64,000 nucleotides of DNA, taken from an uncultured Lachnospiraceae bacterium. GTDB lineage: Bacteria; Bacillota; Clostridia; Lachnospirales; Lachnospiraceae. The DNA is taken from NCBI GenBank assembly GCA_944382125.1, contig CALWMV010000002.1, positions 93,548 to 157,547 of the forward strand, in the 5' to 3' direction. Made by a program: the position numbers and the translations under genes. The notes below the pieces were generated by a model that had not been told where the DNA came from, did no database searches, and saw nothing but the letters and a program-made list of their open reading frames with translations. Each line of letters opens with the position of its first letter. The stretch's first letter is position 1. Positions 28,349 to 37,445 of the stretch are shown here, piece after piece.

Positions 28349-30550
28349 TTAACCTCTGGCTGCCTCCACTGAGGACCTTGTGTACTTTCTGGTCTCCTTA
28401 TAGGGGTCCGGCCTCAAAAGAAGGAACAACAGCACTGCCAGCACTATAAATGCTATGATGGTCCAGATGCTGAAGGCTACCATGCCGAGCAGGAAGCCGC
28501 CTATCTGATAGATGACCATGGATACGCAGTAGGCAAATACATTCTGGTAGATGATGGCGAACCAGAACATCTTCCTTGACTGCATCTGCTGAGCCATGGT
28601 AGCTATGGCTGCAAGGCAGGGTGAGTTGAGCAGGTTGAAGGTAAGGAAGGAAAATGCTGCCACTGCCGTAGGGAACCAAGTATTGACCGCAGCTGCGACC
28701 ACGTCTGCCTCCTCTGAAAGCTCCTCAGAAACATTGGCCAGTACGCCCATGGTGGAAACTATGGCCTCCTTTGCGGTAAAGCCTGCTATGGAAGCTGCCA
28801 CCGGCTGCCACTCTCCAAAGCCAAGGGGCACGAATATCCATGCTATGGCATTGCCAAGGAAGGATATGAGGGAAGCATTACTGTCTTCCACCATACCGAA
28901 GGCTCCATTTTCAAATCCGAAGGTGGATAAGAACCACATTACCACGCAGGCAACGAAAAGTATGGTACCTGCCTTTACAAGGAAGCCCTTGAGCCTCTCC
29001 CATACATGAAGGAGCACTGTCTTAGGCTGGGGTATATGATAGGCCGGAAGCTCCATGACGAAGGGCGCCGGCTCTCCGGCAAAGGGCTTGGTCTTTTTAA
29101 GGATGACTGCGGAGATGATGACCGCTGCCACGCCTATGAAATACATGATCGGAGCAAGGAAGGCTCCCACTGAAGCAGAGCCTGTGCTGTAGCCTGCCAG
29201 TACTCCTGCCATAAGGGCTATGACGGGGAGCTTTGCTCCGCAGGGAACGAAGGTAGCTGTCATGATGGTCAGCCTTCTGTCATTTTCCTGCTCGATGGTC
29301 CTTGAGGCCATGATGCCCGGGATGCCGCAGCCTGAGGATATCAGGAGGGGTATGAAGCTCTTTCCCGAGAGGCCGAAGTGTCTGAACACCCTGTCCATGA
29401 CGAAGGCGATGCGGGCCATGTAGCCCACGTCCTCAAGTATGGAAAGGAGCAGGAACAGAAGGGCCATCTGGGGAACGAAGCCAAGCACGGCTCCCACGCC
29501 TCCAACGATACCGTCTACGATGAGGCTCTGAATGAGCTCTCCTGCGCCTATGGAGGTAAGAAGCCCTGCCACTGCCTCCTGACAGGCTACCACGAAGGAG
29601 TCATTGGTCCAGTCGGTCATGACCGTGCCCACGGTGGTGACGGTCACATAATATACCAGCACCATCACTGCCGCAAATATGGGAAGTCCCAGTATCCTGT
29701 TCGTAACTATGCTGTCTATCCTGTCGGATATACTCATCCTGCCTCCGGGCTTCTTTACGGCCTTATGGCAGATGTCCTGTATATATACATAGCGCTGGTC
29801 GGTGATGACTGCCTCAGCTTCATCATCATGCTGCTTTTCAAAATCATCGGTATATTTTTTAAATTCATTCTGGGCTGAAAGGCTTAAGTCCTTAAGGACC
29901 CTTCCGTCCTGCTCCAGGAGCTTTATGGAATACCATCTCTTTTCCCTCTCAGGTATGCTTACGGGAAGCTGCTCCCTGATCTCTGAAATTAGCTCCTCCG
30001 TATCCTTTGCAAATATCTGCTTATCATATGCATCTGAAAGCCCGCCTGCCGCTGCCTTCTTTGCCGTATCGGCTGCGACGGATATCAGCTCCTTAAGTCC
30101 CGTACCCTTTAAGGCCGAGGTATCCACCACGGGACAGCCCAGGAGCTCGGAAAGCTTTTTATTATTTATTGAGATCCCGTTCTTCGCAAGGAGGTCGGTC
30201 ATGTTAAGAGCTATGACCACCGGCACTCCTGTCTCTATGATCTGAGTAGTCAGATAAAGATTTCTCTCTATATTGGTCGCATCAACTATATTTATGATGA
30301 CATCCGGCTTATCCTTCAGGATAAAGTCAGCCGTCACCACCTCTTCAAGAGTATAAGGGGAAAGGGAATAAATACCCGGGAGATCCACGATCTCTATCTC
30401 ATCCGATCCTGCCCCCTTCAATTTTCCGCTTTTCTTCTCCACCGTGACCCCGGGCCAGTTTCCCACATACTGGTTGGCTCCGGTCAGGGCATTGAACATG
30501 GTCGTCTTTCCGCAGTTGGGATTTCCGGCCAATCCGAACTTCAATTTCAT
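28349..30550 (-). CDS. feoB: Ferrous iron transporter FeoB
   Basis: The 733-residue protein has an N-terminal G domain with GNPNCGKTTMFN (G1), DLPGIYSL (G3) and NMTD (G4), a FeoB helical domain, and the membrane region with two Gate motifs (CGAKLPVIALMAG and NSPCLAAIATM). It imports Fe2+, powered or gated by nucleotide hydrolysis. Length is typical. It lies downstream of two feoA genes, but has its own operator-like palindrome at 30571-30586, so it may also be regulated separately. GGAGGCGG precedes the ATG. Confidence 0.97.
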   Translation of the reverse strand: MKLKFGLAGNPNCGKTTMFNALTGANQYVGNWPGVTVEKKSGKLKGAGSDEIEIVDLPGIYSLSPYTLEEVVTADFILKDKPDVIINIVDATNIERNLYLTTQIIETGVPVVIALNMTDLLAKNGISINNKKLSELLGCPVVDTSALKGTGLKELISVAADTAKKAAAGGLSDAYDKQIFAKDTEELISEIREQLPVSIPEREKRWYSIKLLEQDGRVLKDLSLSAQNEFKKYTDDFEKQHDDEAEAVITDQRYVYIQDICHKAVKKPGGRMSISDRIDSIVTNRILGLPIFAAVMVLVYYVTVTTVGTVMTDWTNDSFVVACQEAVAGLLTSIGAGELIQSLIVDGIVGGVGAVLGFVPQMALLFLLLSILEDVGYMARIAFVMDRVFRHFGLSGKSFIPLLISSGCGIPGIMASRTIEQENDRRLTIMTATFVPCGAKLPVIALMAGVLAGYSTGSASVGAFLAPIMYFIGVAAVIISAVILKKTKPFAGEPAPFVMELPAYHIPQPKTVLLHVWERLKGFLVKAGTILFVACVVMWFLSTFGFENGAFGMVEDSNASLISFLGNAIAWIFVPLGFGEWQPVAASIAGFTAKEAIVSTMGVLANVSEELSEEADVVAAAVNTWFPTAVAAFSFLTFNLLNSPCLAAIATMAQQMQSRKMFWFAIIYQNVFAYCVSMVIYQIGGFLLGMVAFSIWTIIAFIVLAVLLFLLLRPDPYKETRKYTRSSVEAARG

Positions 30551-30570
30551 AAACCGCCTCCTACAATAAA

Positions 30571-30586
30571 GTTAGTTTTTTCTAAC
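30571..30586 (-). promoter_or_regulatory. GTTAG-N6-CTAAC palindrome upstream of feoB
   Basis: GTTAG, six T (plus strand), CTAAC. It has the same half-sites and spacing as the two copies upstream of the first feoA, and lies about 20 bp before the feoB start. Probably a metal-sensing repressor site; the regulator is not in the window. Confidence 0.6.
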
Positions 30587-30655
30587 CTTTCTGCTTAAAA
30601 AATGGTTCGCCTCATGCATCCAGCTCATGGAAATATTTCCTTCAGCCGATATGCC

Positions 30656-30883
30656 TCAGCCAACCTCCCTGATCTCTACGCACTCAGCATCATTCTTACG
30701 AAGTGTAAGCTCGTAGCCCCTTACCGTCAGCTCAACAGGATCTCCCAGGGGCGCGACCTTTCTGATAAAAAGCTCACTTCCCTTAGTGATACCCATATCC
30801 ATGATCCTGCGCTTGTAGGCGCCTTCACCAAGGATCTTTGTGACCACCACTGTAGAACCAACCTTAGCCTCCTTAAGTGTCAT
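30656..30883 (-). CDS. feoA: FeoA-type SH3-like protein, second copy
   Basis: The 75-residue protein begins MTLKEAKVGSTVVVTKILGEG and has the FeoA signature YKRRIMDMGITKGSELFIRKVAPLGDP. FeoA binds FeoB and modulates its activity. I chose ATG 30883 because AGGAGG lies seven bases upstream. It is the middle gene of feoA-feoA-feoB. It is distinct from the first copy, so not a recent duplication. Confidence 0.92.
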   Translation of the reverse strand: MTLKEAKVGSTVVVTKILGEGAYKRRIMDMGITKGSELFIRKVAPLGDPVELTVRGYELTLRKNDAECVEIREVG

Positions 30884-30902
30884 CTCACATCCTCCTGCAG
30901 AT

Positions 30903-31112
30903 TTATACAAGGATATGACGGGCCTCAGTCTCATTGATGGCGACCCTGGTATCCTTGACGGCGAGTATCACGCTGCCTGAAAGCTTCGATATGATCCTTA
31001 TCTCAGTTCCAGGATTGAATCCCATTGAATTAAGATGGGACCTCACCTCACCGGAACCCGTAAGCTTCCGAATGGTATAACTGCTTCCATTATCTCCCAT
31101 AGAAATAGGCAT
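30903..31112 (-). CDS. feoA: FeoA-type SH3-like protein, first copy
   Basis: The 69-residue protein starts MPISMGDNGSSYTIRKLTG and carries LNSMGFNPGTEIRIISKLSGSVILAVKDTRVAI, the FeoA domain. The ATG at 31112 has GGAGGTGA upstream; longer frames cross the operator region. Paired FeoA proteins before FeoB are common in clostridia and may form a complex. Confidence 0.9.
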   Translation of the reverse strand: MPISMGDNGSSYTIRKLTGSGEVRSHLNSMGFNPGTEIRIISKLSGSVILAVKDTRVAINETEARHILV

Positions 31113-31127
31113 CAATCTCTCACCTCC

Positions 31128-31143
31128 GTTAGTTTTTTCTAAC
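31128..31143 (-). promoter_or_regulatory. GTTAG-N6-CTAAC palindrome in the feoA leader
   Basis: The plus strand reads GTTAG, TTTTTT, CTAAC. It lies between the promoter and the ribosome site and is nearly identical to the copy at 30571. Confidence 0.62.
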
Positions 31144-31150
31144 TGCTGAT

Positions 31151-31179
31151 ATGTTAGCACCACCTAACTGATATGTCAA
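31151..31179 (-). promoter_or_regulatory. Promoter of feoA-feoA-feoB with embedded operator
   Basis: The minus strand has TTGACA, 17 nt, then TAACAT. The palindrome GTTAG-GTGGTG-CTAAC (31153-31168) fills the spacer and overlaps the -10, an ideal site for a repressor. A second palindrome lies 10 bp further downstream. Confidence 0.78.
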
Positions 31180-31188
31180 GAAAAAAAT

Positions 31189-31212
31189 AAAGCCCGGCCT
31201 AAGCCGGACTTT
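31189..31212 (-). terminator. Terminator of the murG-ecf-truA-HAD unit
   Basis: The minus strand has stem AAAGTCCGGC / GCCGGGCTTT (one G-U pair), loop TTAG, followed by TTTATTTTTTT-type sequence. It lies just after the HAD gene and just before the feo promoter. Confidence 0.88.
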
Positions 31213-31224
31213 ACTTAACCTGGT

Positions 31225-31884
31225 TCAGCCCTTAAGGGCCTCCATATATCCTATTATGTCTGAAAGGGATCCGAAGGTCTCATCCACATAGAGGTCTATC
31301 TGCTCCTTTGTCATCCTGTTGAGATCCGGTATGTAGAACACCCTGGCTCCGGAGCTCCTGCCAGCCTTTATGCCATTTAAGGAGTCCTCACATACGGCAC
31401 ACTCCTCCGGTCTGAGTCCCAGCTTCTCCGCTGCCGTTATGAATATATCCGGATCCGGCTTGCCGTTCTTTACCATGTCTCCCGTGATCACCACATCAAA
31501 GGCCCCGGTAAGCCCGGTATCCTCAAGGTAGAAGTCCACCACCTCCTTATAGGTGGATGTGGCAAGGGCCAGCTTAAGTCCCTGCTCCCTTATATAGGCA
31601 ACCAGTTCCCTGGCTCCCGGCCTTAAGGGCACCCCGTTTTTCTTAAAGTCCTCATCAGCCAGCTGCTGTCTGAGCTTCCTCGCCTCGAGGTAATCATGCT
31701 TCCCGTCAAAAAAATCTCCGAATATCTTTATGGCCGAGGTCACGCTGGATCCCCTCATCATATCCAGAAGCTCATCCGGGATATCATATCCCAGCAGCTC
31801 ACCGGTCTTATGCCAGGCCTTAAAATAAACCCTCTCCGTATCAAAAACGGTGCCGTCCATATCAAACAGAAAGCCTTTGATCAT
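31225..31884 (-). CDS. HAD-superfamily hydrolase (beta-phosphoglucomutase-like)
   Basis: The protein of about 219 residues starts MIKGFLFDMDGTVFDTE with the nucleophile motif DMDGT, a helical cap of subfamily IA, motif II ATSTYKEV, the lysine in NGKPDPDIF and the acidic motif CEDSLNGIKAG. Such enzymes remove or move phosphate on small sugars. A start at 31905 is also possible. It is the last gene before the terminator and follows truA by about 60 bp. Substrate unknown. Confidence 0.86.
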   Translation of the reverse strand: MIKGFLFDMDGTVFDTERVYFKAWHKTGELLGYDIPDELLDMMRGSSVTSAIKIFGDFFDGKHDYLEARKLRQQLADEDFKKNGVPLRPGARELVAYIREQGLKLALATSTYKEVVDFYLEDTGLTGAFDVVITGDMVKNGKPDPDIFITAAEKLGLRPEECAVCEDSLNGIKAGRSSGARVFYIPDLNRMTKEQIDLYVDETFGSLSDIIGYMEALKG

Positions 31885-31971
31885 ATTCCTGTCCTCATTC
31901 TTCATACTCAATTCCTGCCTCTGCCATCCTGTTTATCCGTGTCCTGCTCAGGTTCTCCATTCGGTTTCCTG

Positions 31972-32760
31972 TCAGGTCCCGTCCTCTGCTGCATAATCTA
32001 TCGACATCAGGCATAGCCCCCTTGCAGGAGCCGTCATACCTGCTTTTTTCCTGTCCTTTGAGTTCAGTATATCTTTGATATCTTCCGGCGCCTTTGCCCC
32101 GGTCCCGGTCTCCATGACCGTGCCTGTGATTATCCTCACCATGTGATAAAGAAAGCCGTCTCCCTTTATCCTGAGCCTTATGAGTCCGCGGCCCCCTCCG
32201 TAGGCAGGCCCGCCCTCCTCCATAAGCTCAGCTGAGCATATGGTCCTTTCCGCACTTCCTCCCCTCTGAAGGATCTGGGAAGCCGGATTGGAAAAAGCCG
32301 TAAAATCATGGCTCCCCACAAGCTGCAGAAGGGCCTCCCTCATGGCCTCCGTATCCAGCGGGTAGGGACAGTGCCAGGCATATCTACGGAGCAGGGGATC
32401 CTCTATGCGGCCATTATATATACTGTATTCGTAGGTCTTTATGGCCTTCTGCTTCCTGGGGTGCCAGTCCGGTGCACAGGCCTCCGAGGCTATGACCCGA
32501 AGATCCGGCGGAAGCTTCTGATCAAGGGCATAGCAGAACCTGTCGGGAGGTATGCTGCTTTCGGTGTCAAAGACCGCCACATTACCTCTTGAATGGACTC
32601 CGCTGTCGGTCCTGCTGGCTCCGATAAGCTCCACAGGCTCCCTGCAAAGCTCACAAAGGGCATCTTCCAGTACGCCCTCCACGGTCCGAAGCTCCGGAAG
32701 CTTCTGAAAGCCATGAAAATCCGTCCCGTCATATGCGACTTTCAGTCTGATCCTTTTCAT
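31972..32760 (-). CDS. truA: tRNA pseudouridine(38-40) synthase TruA
   Basis: The 262-residue protein makes pseudouridine at tRNA positions 38-40. It begins MKRIRLKVAYDGTDFHGFQ and has the catalytic Asp in SRTDSGVHSRGNVAVF and the C-terminal FLYHMVRIITGT. Length is typical. Its ATG overlaps the ecfA2 stop by 4 bp. TruA after ECF genes is the usual Firmicute arrangement. Confidence 0.96.
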   Translation of the reverse strand: MKRIRLKVAYDGTDFHGFQKLPELRTVEGVLEDALCELCREPVELIGASRTDSGVHSRGNVAVFDTESSIPPDRFCYALDQKLPPDLRVIASEACAPDWHPRKQKAIKTYEYSIYNGRIEDPLLRRYAWHCPYPLDTEAMREALLQLVGSHDFTAFSNPASQILQRGGSAERTICSAELMEEGGPAYGGGRGLIRLRIKGDGFLYHMVRIITGTVMETGTGAKAPEDIKDILNSKDRKKAGMTAPARGLCLMSIDYAAEDGT

Positions 32761-33617
32761 CCCTCATCATTCCCGCGAAAAAGCTTCCTTATCTCTTTTC
32801 TTGCCTCCTCCACGGTGCTCATATCCTGATCCACCTGAAAGCCGGCTTTTCTGAGGTCCGATGCCAGATAGGTGATCTGGGGTGCAGCCAGTCCCATATG
32901 CTCAAGCTCCTTAAAATGCCTGAATACGGCCTTAGGCGTGTCAAAATAGCGCAGCTCACTGCCATCCATCACCAGAAGCTTATCGGCATATTCAGCCACA
33001 TCCTCCATGCTGTGAGATACCAGTATGATGGTAAGGCCCCTTTCCCTGTGAAGGCGGTCTATGCTGCCCAGGATCTCATCCCTGCCCTTGGGGTCAAGGC
33101 CCGCCGTGGGCTCATCCAGGATAAGCACCTTGGGCTCCATGGACAGGACCCCGGCTATGGCGACCCTCCTTTTCTGCCCTCCGGAAAGCTCAAAGGGACT
33201 CCTTTTATAATACTCTTCTGCAAGTCCCACTACCTTAAGTGCCTCGATGGCCTTCTTCTCTGCCTCCTCATCGGAAAGGCCCATGTTTTTGGGACCGAAT
33301 TTGACATCCGTCAGCACATCCTGCTCAAACAGCTGATACTCCGGATACTGAAACACAAGCCCTATCCTGGCCCTTACCTTCCTCATGTCGCAGCCCTCGG
33401 AAAATATATCCTCTCCATCAAGATACACCGTACCTGAGCTGGGCCTGAGGAGCCCGTTCAGGTGCTGTATGAGAGTGGACTTTCCGGAGCCGGTATGTCC
33501 GATAAGACCCACGAAAAGCCCGTCCTCTATCTCAAAGGATACATCCCTGAGAGCACAGGACTCCATGGCCGTACCGGCCTGATATATATGTGTAAGATGT
33601 TCGGCTTTCAAAGACAT
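32757..33617 (-). CDS. ecfA2: Energy-coupling factor ATPase EcfA2
   Basis: The 286-residue ABC ATPase has Walker A GHTGSGKSTLIQ, Q-loop FQYPEYQLFEQ, signature LSGGQKRRVAIAG and Walker B VLILDEPTAGLDPKG. With EcfA1 and EcfT it powers substrate-binding S components for vitamins and metals. It lies after ecfT, whereas the usual order is A1-A2-T. A 97-bp gap with a hairpin lies upstream. Confidence 0.93.
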   Translation of the reverse strand: MSLKAEHLTHIYQAGTAMESCALRDVSFEIEDGLFVGLIGHTGSGKSTLIQHLNGLLRPSSGTVYLDGEDIFSEGCDMRKVRARIGLVFQYPEYQLFEQDVLTDVKFGPKNMGLSDEEAEKKAIEALKVVGLAEEYYKRSPFELSGGQKRRVAIAGVLSMEPKVLILDEPTAGLDPKGRDEILGSIDRLHRERGLTIILVSHSMEDVAEYADKLLVMDGSELRYFDTPKAVFRHFKELEHMGLAAPQITYLASDLRKAGFQVDQDMSTVEEARKEIRKLFRGNDEG

Positions 33618-33664
33618 TGCTGTTACCGTTTCTCCGATATGCTGTGATTATTTATATCTTTTTC

Positions 33665-33713
33665 CTGATAAGATCAGAGCAGGAGCCTTCATGATGATGC
33701 AGCTCCTTATCAG
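33665..33713 (-). other. Inverted repeat between ecfT and ecfA2
   Basis: Perfect outer arms CTGATAAG / CTTATCAG and inner GAGC / GCTC pairs can form an mRNA hairpin starting 2 bp after the ecfT stop. There is only a short A-rich tail, no clear U-tract, so it may stabilise or partly terminate the upstream message. Confidence 0.5.
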
Positions 33714-33714
33714 A

Positions 33715-34518
33715 CTACCAGGGAAGAAGATTTGTAAGTGCCATGGCAGTAAAATATATGATCAGTATGATATAGGCCTTTTTATCCAGGCATCCGTATC
33801 GAAGAGGCCTCATCCTCGTCCTCCCCTCGCCTCCGTGATAGCACCTTGCCTCCATGGCCATGGCAAGATCTGCGGCCCTCCTGAAGGCCGACAGGAACAG
33901 AGGTACAAGCAGGGGCACCATGGCCTTTGCCTTCTTCACCAGGCCTCCGCTTTCAAAGTCCGCTCCTCTGGCGGTCTGGGCCTTCATGATCTTGTCCGTC
34001 TCCTCCACCAGTATGGGAATGAATCTGAGGGCTATGGACATCATCATGGCTATCTCATGGACAGGTACGCCAAAGCGCTTCATGAATCCAAGGCTCTTTT
34101 CCAGGCCGTCCGTAAGGGCATTCGGCGTGGTGGTAAGGGTCATGAGGGATGAGCCTATGACCAGATATATAAGCCTTATGGCCATGAAGCCCGCCGTCTT
34201 TATGCCCTCTATGGTTATGCGTATGAATCCGAACTCAAACAGAGGCTCTCCCGGGGTCAGGAACAGATTGAAGGAAACTGACAGCACCAGAAGTATGATT
34301 ATGGCCTTAAGTCCCTTGACTATGAATCTGAAGGGTACCTTTGACAGCTTTATGCTGCTTACAAGAAATACCGTAGCTATGGCATAGCCCACCACGCTGT
34401 CAGTCATGAACAGGGACAGGAGGTAAAGCATCGTACCAGCCAGCTTGGTCCTGGGATCAAGCCTGTGAAGCACTGAGGGAGCAGGATAATATTGTCCGAT
34501 GGTTATATCTCTAAGCAT
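33715..34518 (-). CDS. ecfT: Energy-coupling factor transmembrane protein EcfT
   Basis: The 267-residue membrane protein has about six helices and the two coupling-helix Arg motifs, [10 protein letters not shown] and [14 protein letters not shown] (the ARG/XRX type). It connects EcfA ATPases with interchangeable S components. It overlaps the ecfA1 end by 8 bp. Length fits. Confidence 0.94.
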   Translation of the reverse strand: MLRDITIGQYYPAPSVLHRLDPRTKLAGTMLYLLSLFMTDSVVGYAIATVFLVSSIKLSKVPFRFIVKGLKAIIILLVLSVSFNLFLTPGEPLFEFGFIRITIEGIKTAGFMAIRLIYLVIGSSLMTLTTTPNALTDGLEKSLGFMKRFGVPVHEIAMMMSIALRFIPILVEETDKIMKAQTARGADFESGGLVKKAKAMVPLLVPLFLSAFRRAADLAMAMEARCYHGGEGRTRMRPLRYGCLDKKAYIILIIYFTAMALTNLLPW

Positions 34519-35398
34519 CCTCTCTCTCAGCCCCCTTTCCGTATCTTCTGAGGAGCGGCACCAGATACTGCATCAGTTCCTCCCTGGTCAGTATGCCCAG
34601 GGGCAGGGGCAGTCCGTCCTTCCTCAGCTCATAGGCAAGCTCCGTTATCTGGGGCACGCCAAGGGCAAGCTTCTTAAGCTCCTCCACTCTGGAGAAGATC
34701 TTTCTCGGAGTGTCATCCATGACTACCTTACCGGAATCCATGACTATGACCCTGTCCGCATCCACAGCCTCCTCCATATAATGGGTTATGTGGACTATGG
34801 TTATGCCGTCCTTTTTATTGAGCTCCCGGATGGTCCTTACCACATCCCTTCTGCCGCTGGGATCCAGCATGGCAGTGGGCTCATCCAGCACTATGCACTC
34901 GGGCTTCATCGCCACTACTCCGGCTATGGCGACCCTCTGCTTCTGGCCTCCTGAAAGCATGTTTGGAGACTTATATCTGTAAGCCTCCATACCGACCTTT
35001 GACAGGGCGTCATCCACCCTCCTGATTATCTCATCCGGTTCCACTCCCATGTTTTCAGGTCCGAAGGCCACATCCTCCTCCACCACATTGGAGATGATCT
35101 GGTTATCCGGATTCTGGAATACCATGCCGCAGGTCTTTCTTATGCTCAGCAGCTTTTCCTCATCCCTGGTATCCATGCCGGATATGAGTATCGTGCCTTC
35201 CTTCGGAAGCTGCAGGGCATTGAGAAGCTTTGCAAAGGTGGATTTGCCTGAACCGTTATGTCCGAGTATGCACACAAAAGAGCCCTTTTCGATGGTCACA
35301 TTCATATCGGAAAGAGCTACATTGACCTCCTCAATATTATCATTTTCATCACGCTGCTCGTATTCGAACAGCACCTGCCTTGCTTCGATTATATTCAT
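34511..35398 (-). CDS. ecfA1: Energy-coupling factor ATPase EcfA1
   Basis: The protein of about 295 residues starts [14 protein letters not shown] and has [48 protein letters not shown] and [16 protein letters not shown] chose ATG 35398 because it overlaps the murG stop as ATGA; the frame extends upstream without a site. It is the first ECF gene. Confidence 0.93.
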   Translation of the reverse strand: MNIIEARQVLFEYEQRDENDNIEEVNVALSDMNVTIEKGSFVCILGHNGSGKSTFAKLLNALQLPKEGTILISGMDTRDEEKLLSIRKTCGMVFQNPDNQIISNVVEEDVAFGPENMGVEPDEIIRRVDDALSKVGMEAYRYKSPNMLSGGQKQRVAIAGVVAMKPECIVLDEPTAMLDPSGRRDVVRTIRELNKKDGITIVHITHYMEEAVDADRVIVMDSGKVVMDDTPRKIFSRVEELKKLALGVPQITELAYELRKDGLPLPLGILTREELMQYLVPLLRRYGKGAEREDA

Positions 35399-36465
35399 CT
35401 GCTGCAGATTTCCTCTATTATGCCGCATATCCGCTCAGTCCCGTCTGACAGGGGCGATGAGCTCATGGCCTCTATATATTCGTCCTTATGCTCCCAGAGC
35501 TCATGTACGGCACCAAGGAAGCTCTGATCATTCATATCCTCTTCCCTGAGCACCTTAGAAAAGCCCTGCTTCTCAAAGGAAGCAGCATTGAGCAGCTGAT
35601 CTCCCCTGCTGGCTCCCAGAGGAAGCGGTATCAGGAGATTGGGCTTTCTTAAGGCAAGGATCTCGCATATGGCGTTGGCCCCGGCCCTTGATACCATGAT
35701 ATCGCAGGCTGCAAAAAGATCCTTGAGCTCCTTATCCACATATTCAAACTGAGCATAACCCTTCCTGTCCTGAAGCTCAGGCCTCAGATTGCCCTTGCCG
35801 CAGATATGGATGATCTGAAAATCCTTAAGAAGCTCGGGAAGTACTGCCCTGACCTGATCATTGATATGCACTGCTCCAAGGGAACCGCCTATGATCAGCA
35901 GGACCGGCTTCCCCTCAGTAAATCCGAGGAGTTCAAGTCCCCTCCTGCGGTCTCCCATAAGGATCTCCTTCCTGATCGGGGTGCCCGTAAGCACTGCCTT
36001 TTCCTTTGGAAGGAACTTAAGGGTCTCCGGGAAGTTGCAGCATATCCTGGAGGCTGAGGGGGCTGCCAGCTTATTGGCAAGGCCCGGTGTCATGTCCGAC
36101 TCATGGGATATGACCGGGATGCCTAGCTTCTTTGCAGCAAAGGTAACTGGCACCGCCACAAAGCCGCCCTTTGAAAATACCACGTCAGGCCTGAAGCTCT
36201 TCATTATGCGTCTGGACTGAAAATATCCCCTGATCACCCTGAAGGGGTCAGTAAAATTCTTAAGATCAAAATATCTCCTGAGCTTGCCGCTGGAGATGGC
36301 CCTGTACTCTATCCCCGCTCCGGTGATCAGCTCCTTTTCGATCCCTGTATATGAACCTATGTATAATATCTCAAAGCCTCTTTCGCGAAGCTCCGGAACA
36401 AGGGCAAGGTTGGGAGTCACATGACCTGCCGTGCCTCCTCCGGTAAGGATTATCTTTTTACTCAC
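35395..36465 (-). CDS. murG: Lipid II synthase MurG
   Basis: The 356-residue protein adds N-acetylglucosamine from UDP-GlcNAc to lipid I at the inner membrane face. Motifs are [14 protein letters not shown] (residues 8-21), [15 protein letters not shown] and the C-terminal UDP-sugar site [22 protein letters not shown]. It starts at GTG 36465 with AAGGAG nine bases upstream and a strong promoter at 36497-36525. murG is usually in the dcw cell-wall cluster; here it heads the ECF-truA unit. Length and motifs are intact. Confidence 0.94.
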   Translation of the reverse strand: MSKKIILTGGGTAGHVTPNLALVPELRERGFEILYIGSYTGIEKELITGAGIEYRAISSGKLRRYFDLKNFTDPFRVIRGYFQSRRIMKSFRPDVVFSKGGFVAVPVTFAAKKLGIPVISHESDMTPGLANKLAAPSASRICCNFPETLKFLPKEKAVLTGTPIRKEILMGDRRRGLELLGFTEGKPVLLIIGGSLGAVHINDQVRAVLPELLKDFQIIHICGKGNLRPELQDRKGYAQFEYVDKELKDLFAACDIMVSRAGANAICEILALRKPNLLIPLPLGASRGDQLLNAASFEKQGFSKVLREEDMNDQSFLGAVHELWEHKDEYIEAMSSSPLSDGTERICGIIEEICSR

Positions 36466-36496
36466 TTGAATTCACTCCTTTTAAAATCGCCCTATT

Positions 36497-36525
36497 ATTT
36501 TACATAGAGAAAGCTCTTTTTTCAA
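36497..36525 (-). promoter_or_regulatory. Promoter of the murG-ecf-truA unit
   Basis: The minus strand has TTGAAA, 17 nt, TAAAAT, about 30 bp before the murG start. Well-spaced housekeeping-type promoter. Confidence 0.85.
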
Positions 36526-36539
36526 TAACCCTGTATTTA

Positions 36540-37445
36540 TTATTTTCCGTTCTGGCTCTCCCTGCTTTTTTCGCCTCCGGTCACTCTCCCCTCTGACCTG
36601 CGAAGGAGACCTGCCGGGGTTATGTTCCTTACCGCAAGCAGCATGAATATGGCTCCCATCATAAGCTCCATAAAAAGAGCAAGGGGGATATATACGTCAG
36701 AAAGATTTCCAAGAGAAAACCCGAGTCTCTCATAAACAGAGCCGATAAGCTGGCTTCCGGACAGGGGAGCCGTCACCACTGCCGCCTCCGTGACAAGGGG
36801 ATTAAAGAGCAGGAGCAGCGTAAAGGGATCGTTCATGCTCTCCTCATAAAAAGGAGCAGTCAGCACTCCCGGTATGACCGTCCCGGCCAGCAATATGAGC
36901 AGCATGCCATAGGCAAGGGCCGTACTCTTCTGCATGGATTTCTCAAAAGAGCCTGCAAATATCCCCATGGAAAGCAGCATGAAGGCCGATATAAGAAAGC
37001 TCAGCAATGTCACGGCCACATCCAGGGGCCCCGCTCCCCCGTACATTAGGGGCACCGTCAGAGCCGGGATCGCAGATACTATCAATATGCCGGTCATGCA
37101 GAAGGCCGATGCCAGCTTTCCAAGTATTATCGAAAAGGGCGTCATCCTGGTAGTAAGGAGAAGATCCAGGGTCTTAAGGGATCTCTCCCCCGATATGCTC
37201 CCTGCCGTAAGGGAGGGGCTGATGATGAGTATCATCAGGAACATGATGAGCTTCAGCAGAGCATATATGTAAAGCATGGCTCCGTAATCAGCCTCAAAGT
37301 CCCGTCTCATCCTGGAGACCACCGCCAGTGATCCCAGTATCCCGCAGAGAAAAAGCAATATATTTACGGCGCAGAAAAGGCCGAGCAGTCCGTAGCCCCT
37401 GCCCTGCACCCTAAGCTCTCTTTTCAGTATGGGATTAAGCCTCAT
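36540..37445 (-). CDS. ABC-2 type transporter permease
   Basis: The protein of about 301 residues starts MRLNPILKRELRVQGRG and has six to seven predicted membrane helices, including SPSLTAGSISGERSLKTLDLLLTTRM, a motif typical of ABC-2 permeases related to the gliding/NatB type. It forms an exporter with the ATPase upstream. ATG 37445 overlaps the ATPase end by 11 bp; the longer frame has no site. The substrate is not known. Confidence 0.85.
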   Translation of the reverse strand: MRLNPILKRELRVQGRGYGLLGLFCAVNILLFLCGILGSLAVVSRMRRDFEADYGAMLYIYALLKLIMFLMILIISPSLTAGSISGERSLKTLDLLLTTRMTPFSIILGKLASAFCMTGILIVSAIPALTVPLMYGGAGPLDVAVTLLSFLISAFMLLSMGIFAGSFEKSMQKSTALAYGMLLILLAGTVIPGVLTAPFYEESMNDPFTLLLLFNPLVTEAAVVTAPLSGSQLIGSVYERLGFSLGNLSDVYIPLALFMELMMGAIFMLLAVRNITPAGLLRRSEGRVTGGEKSRESQNGK

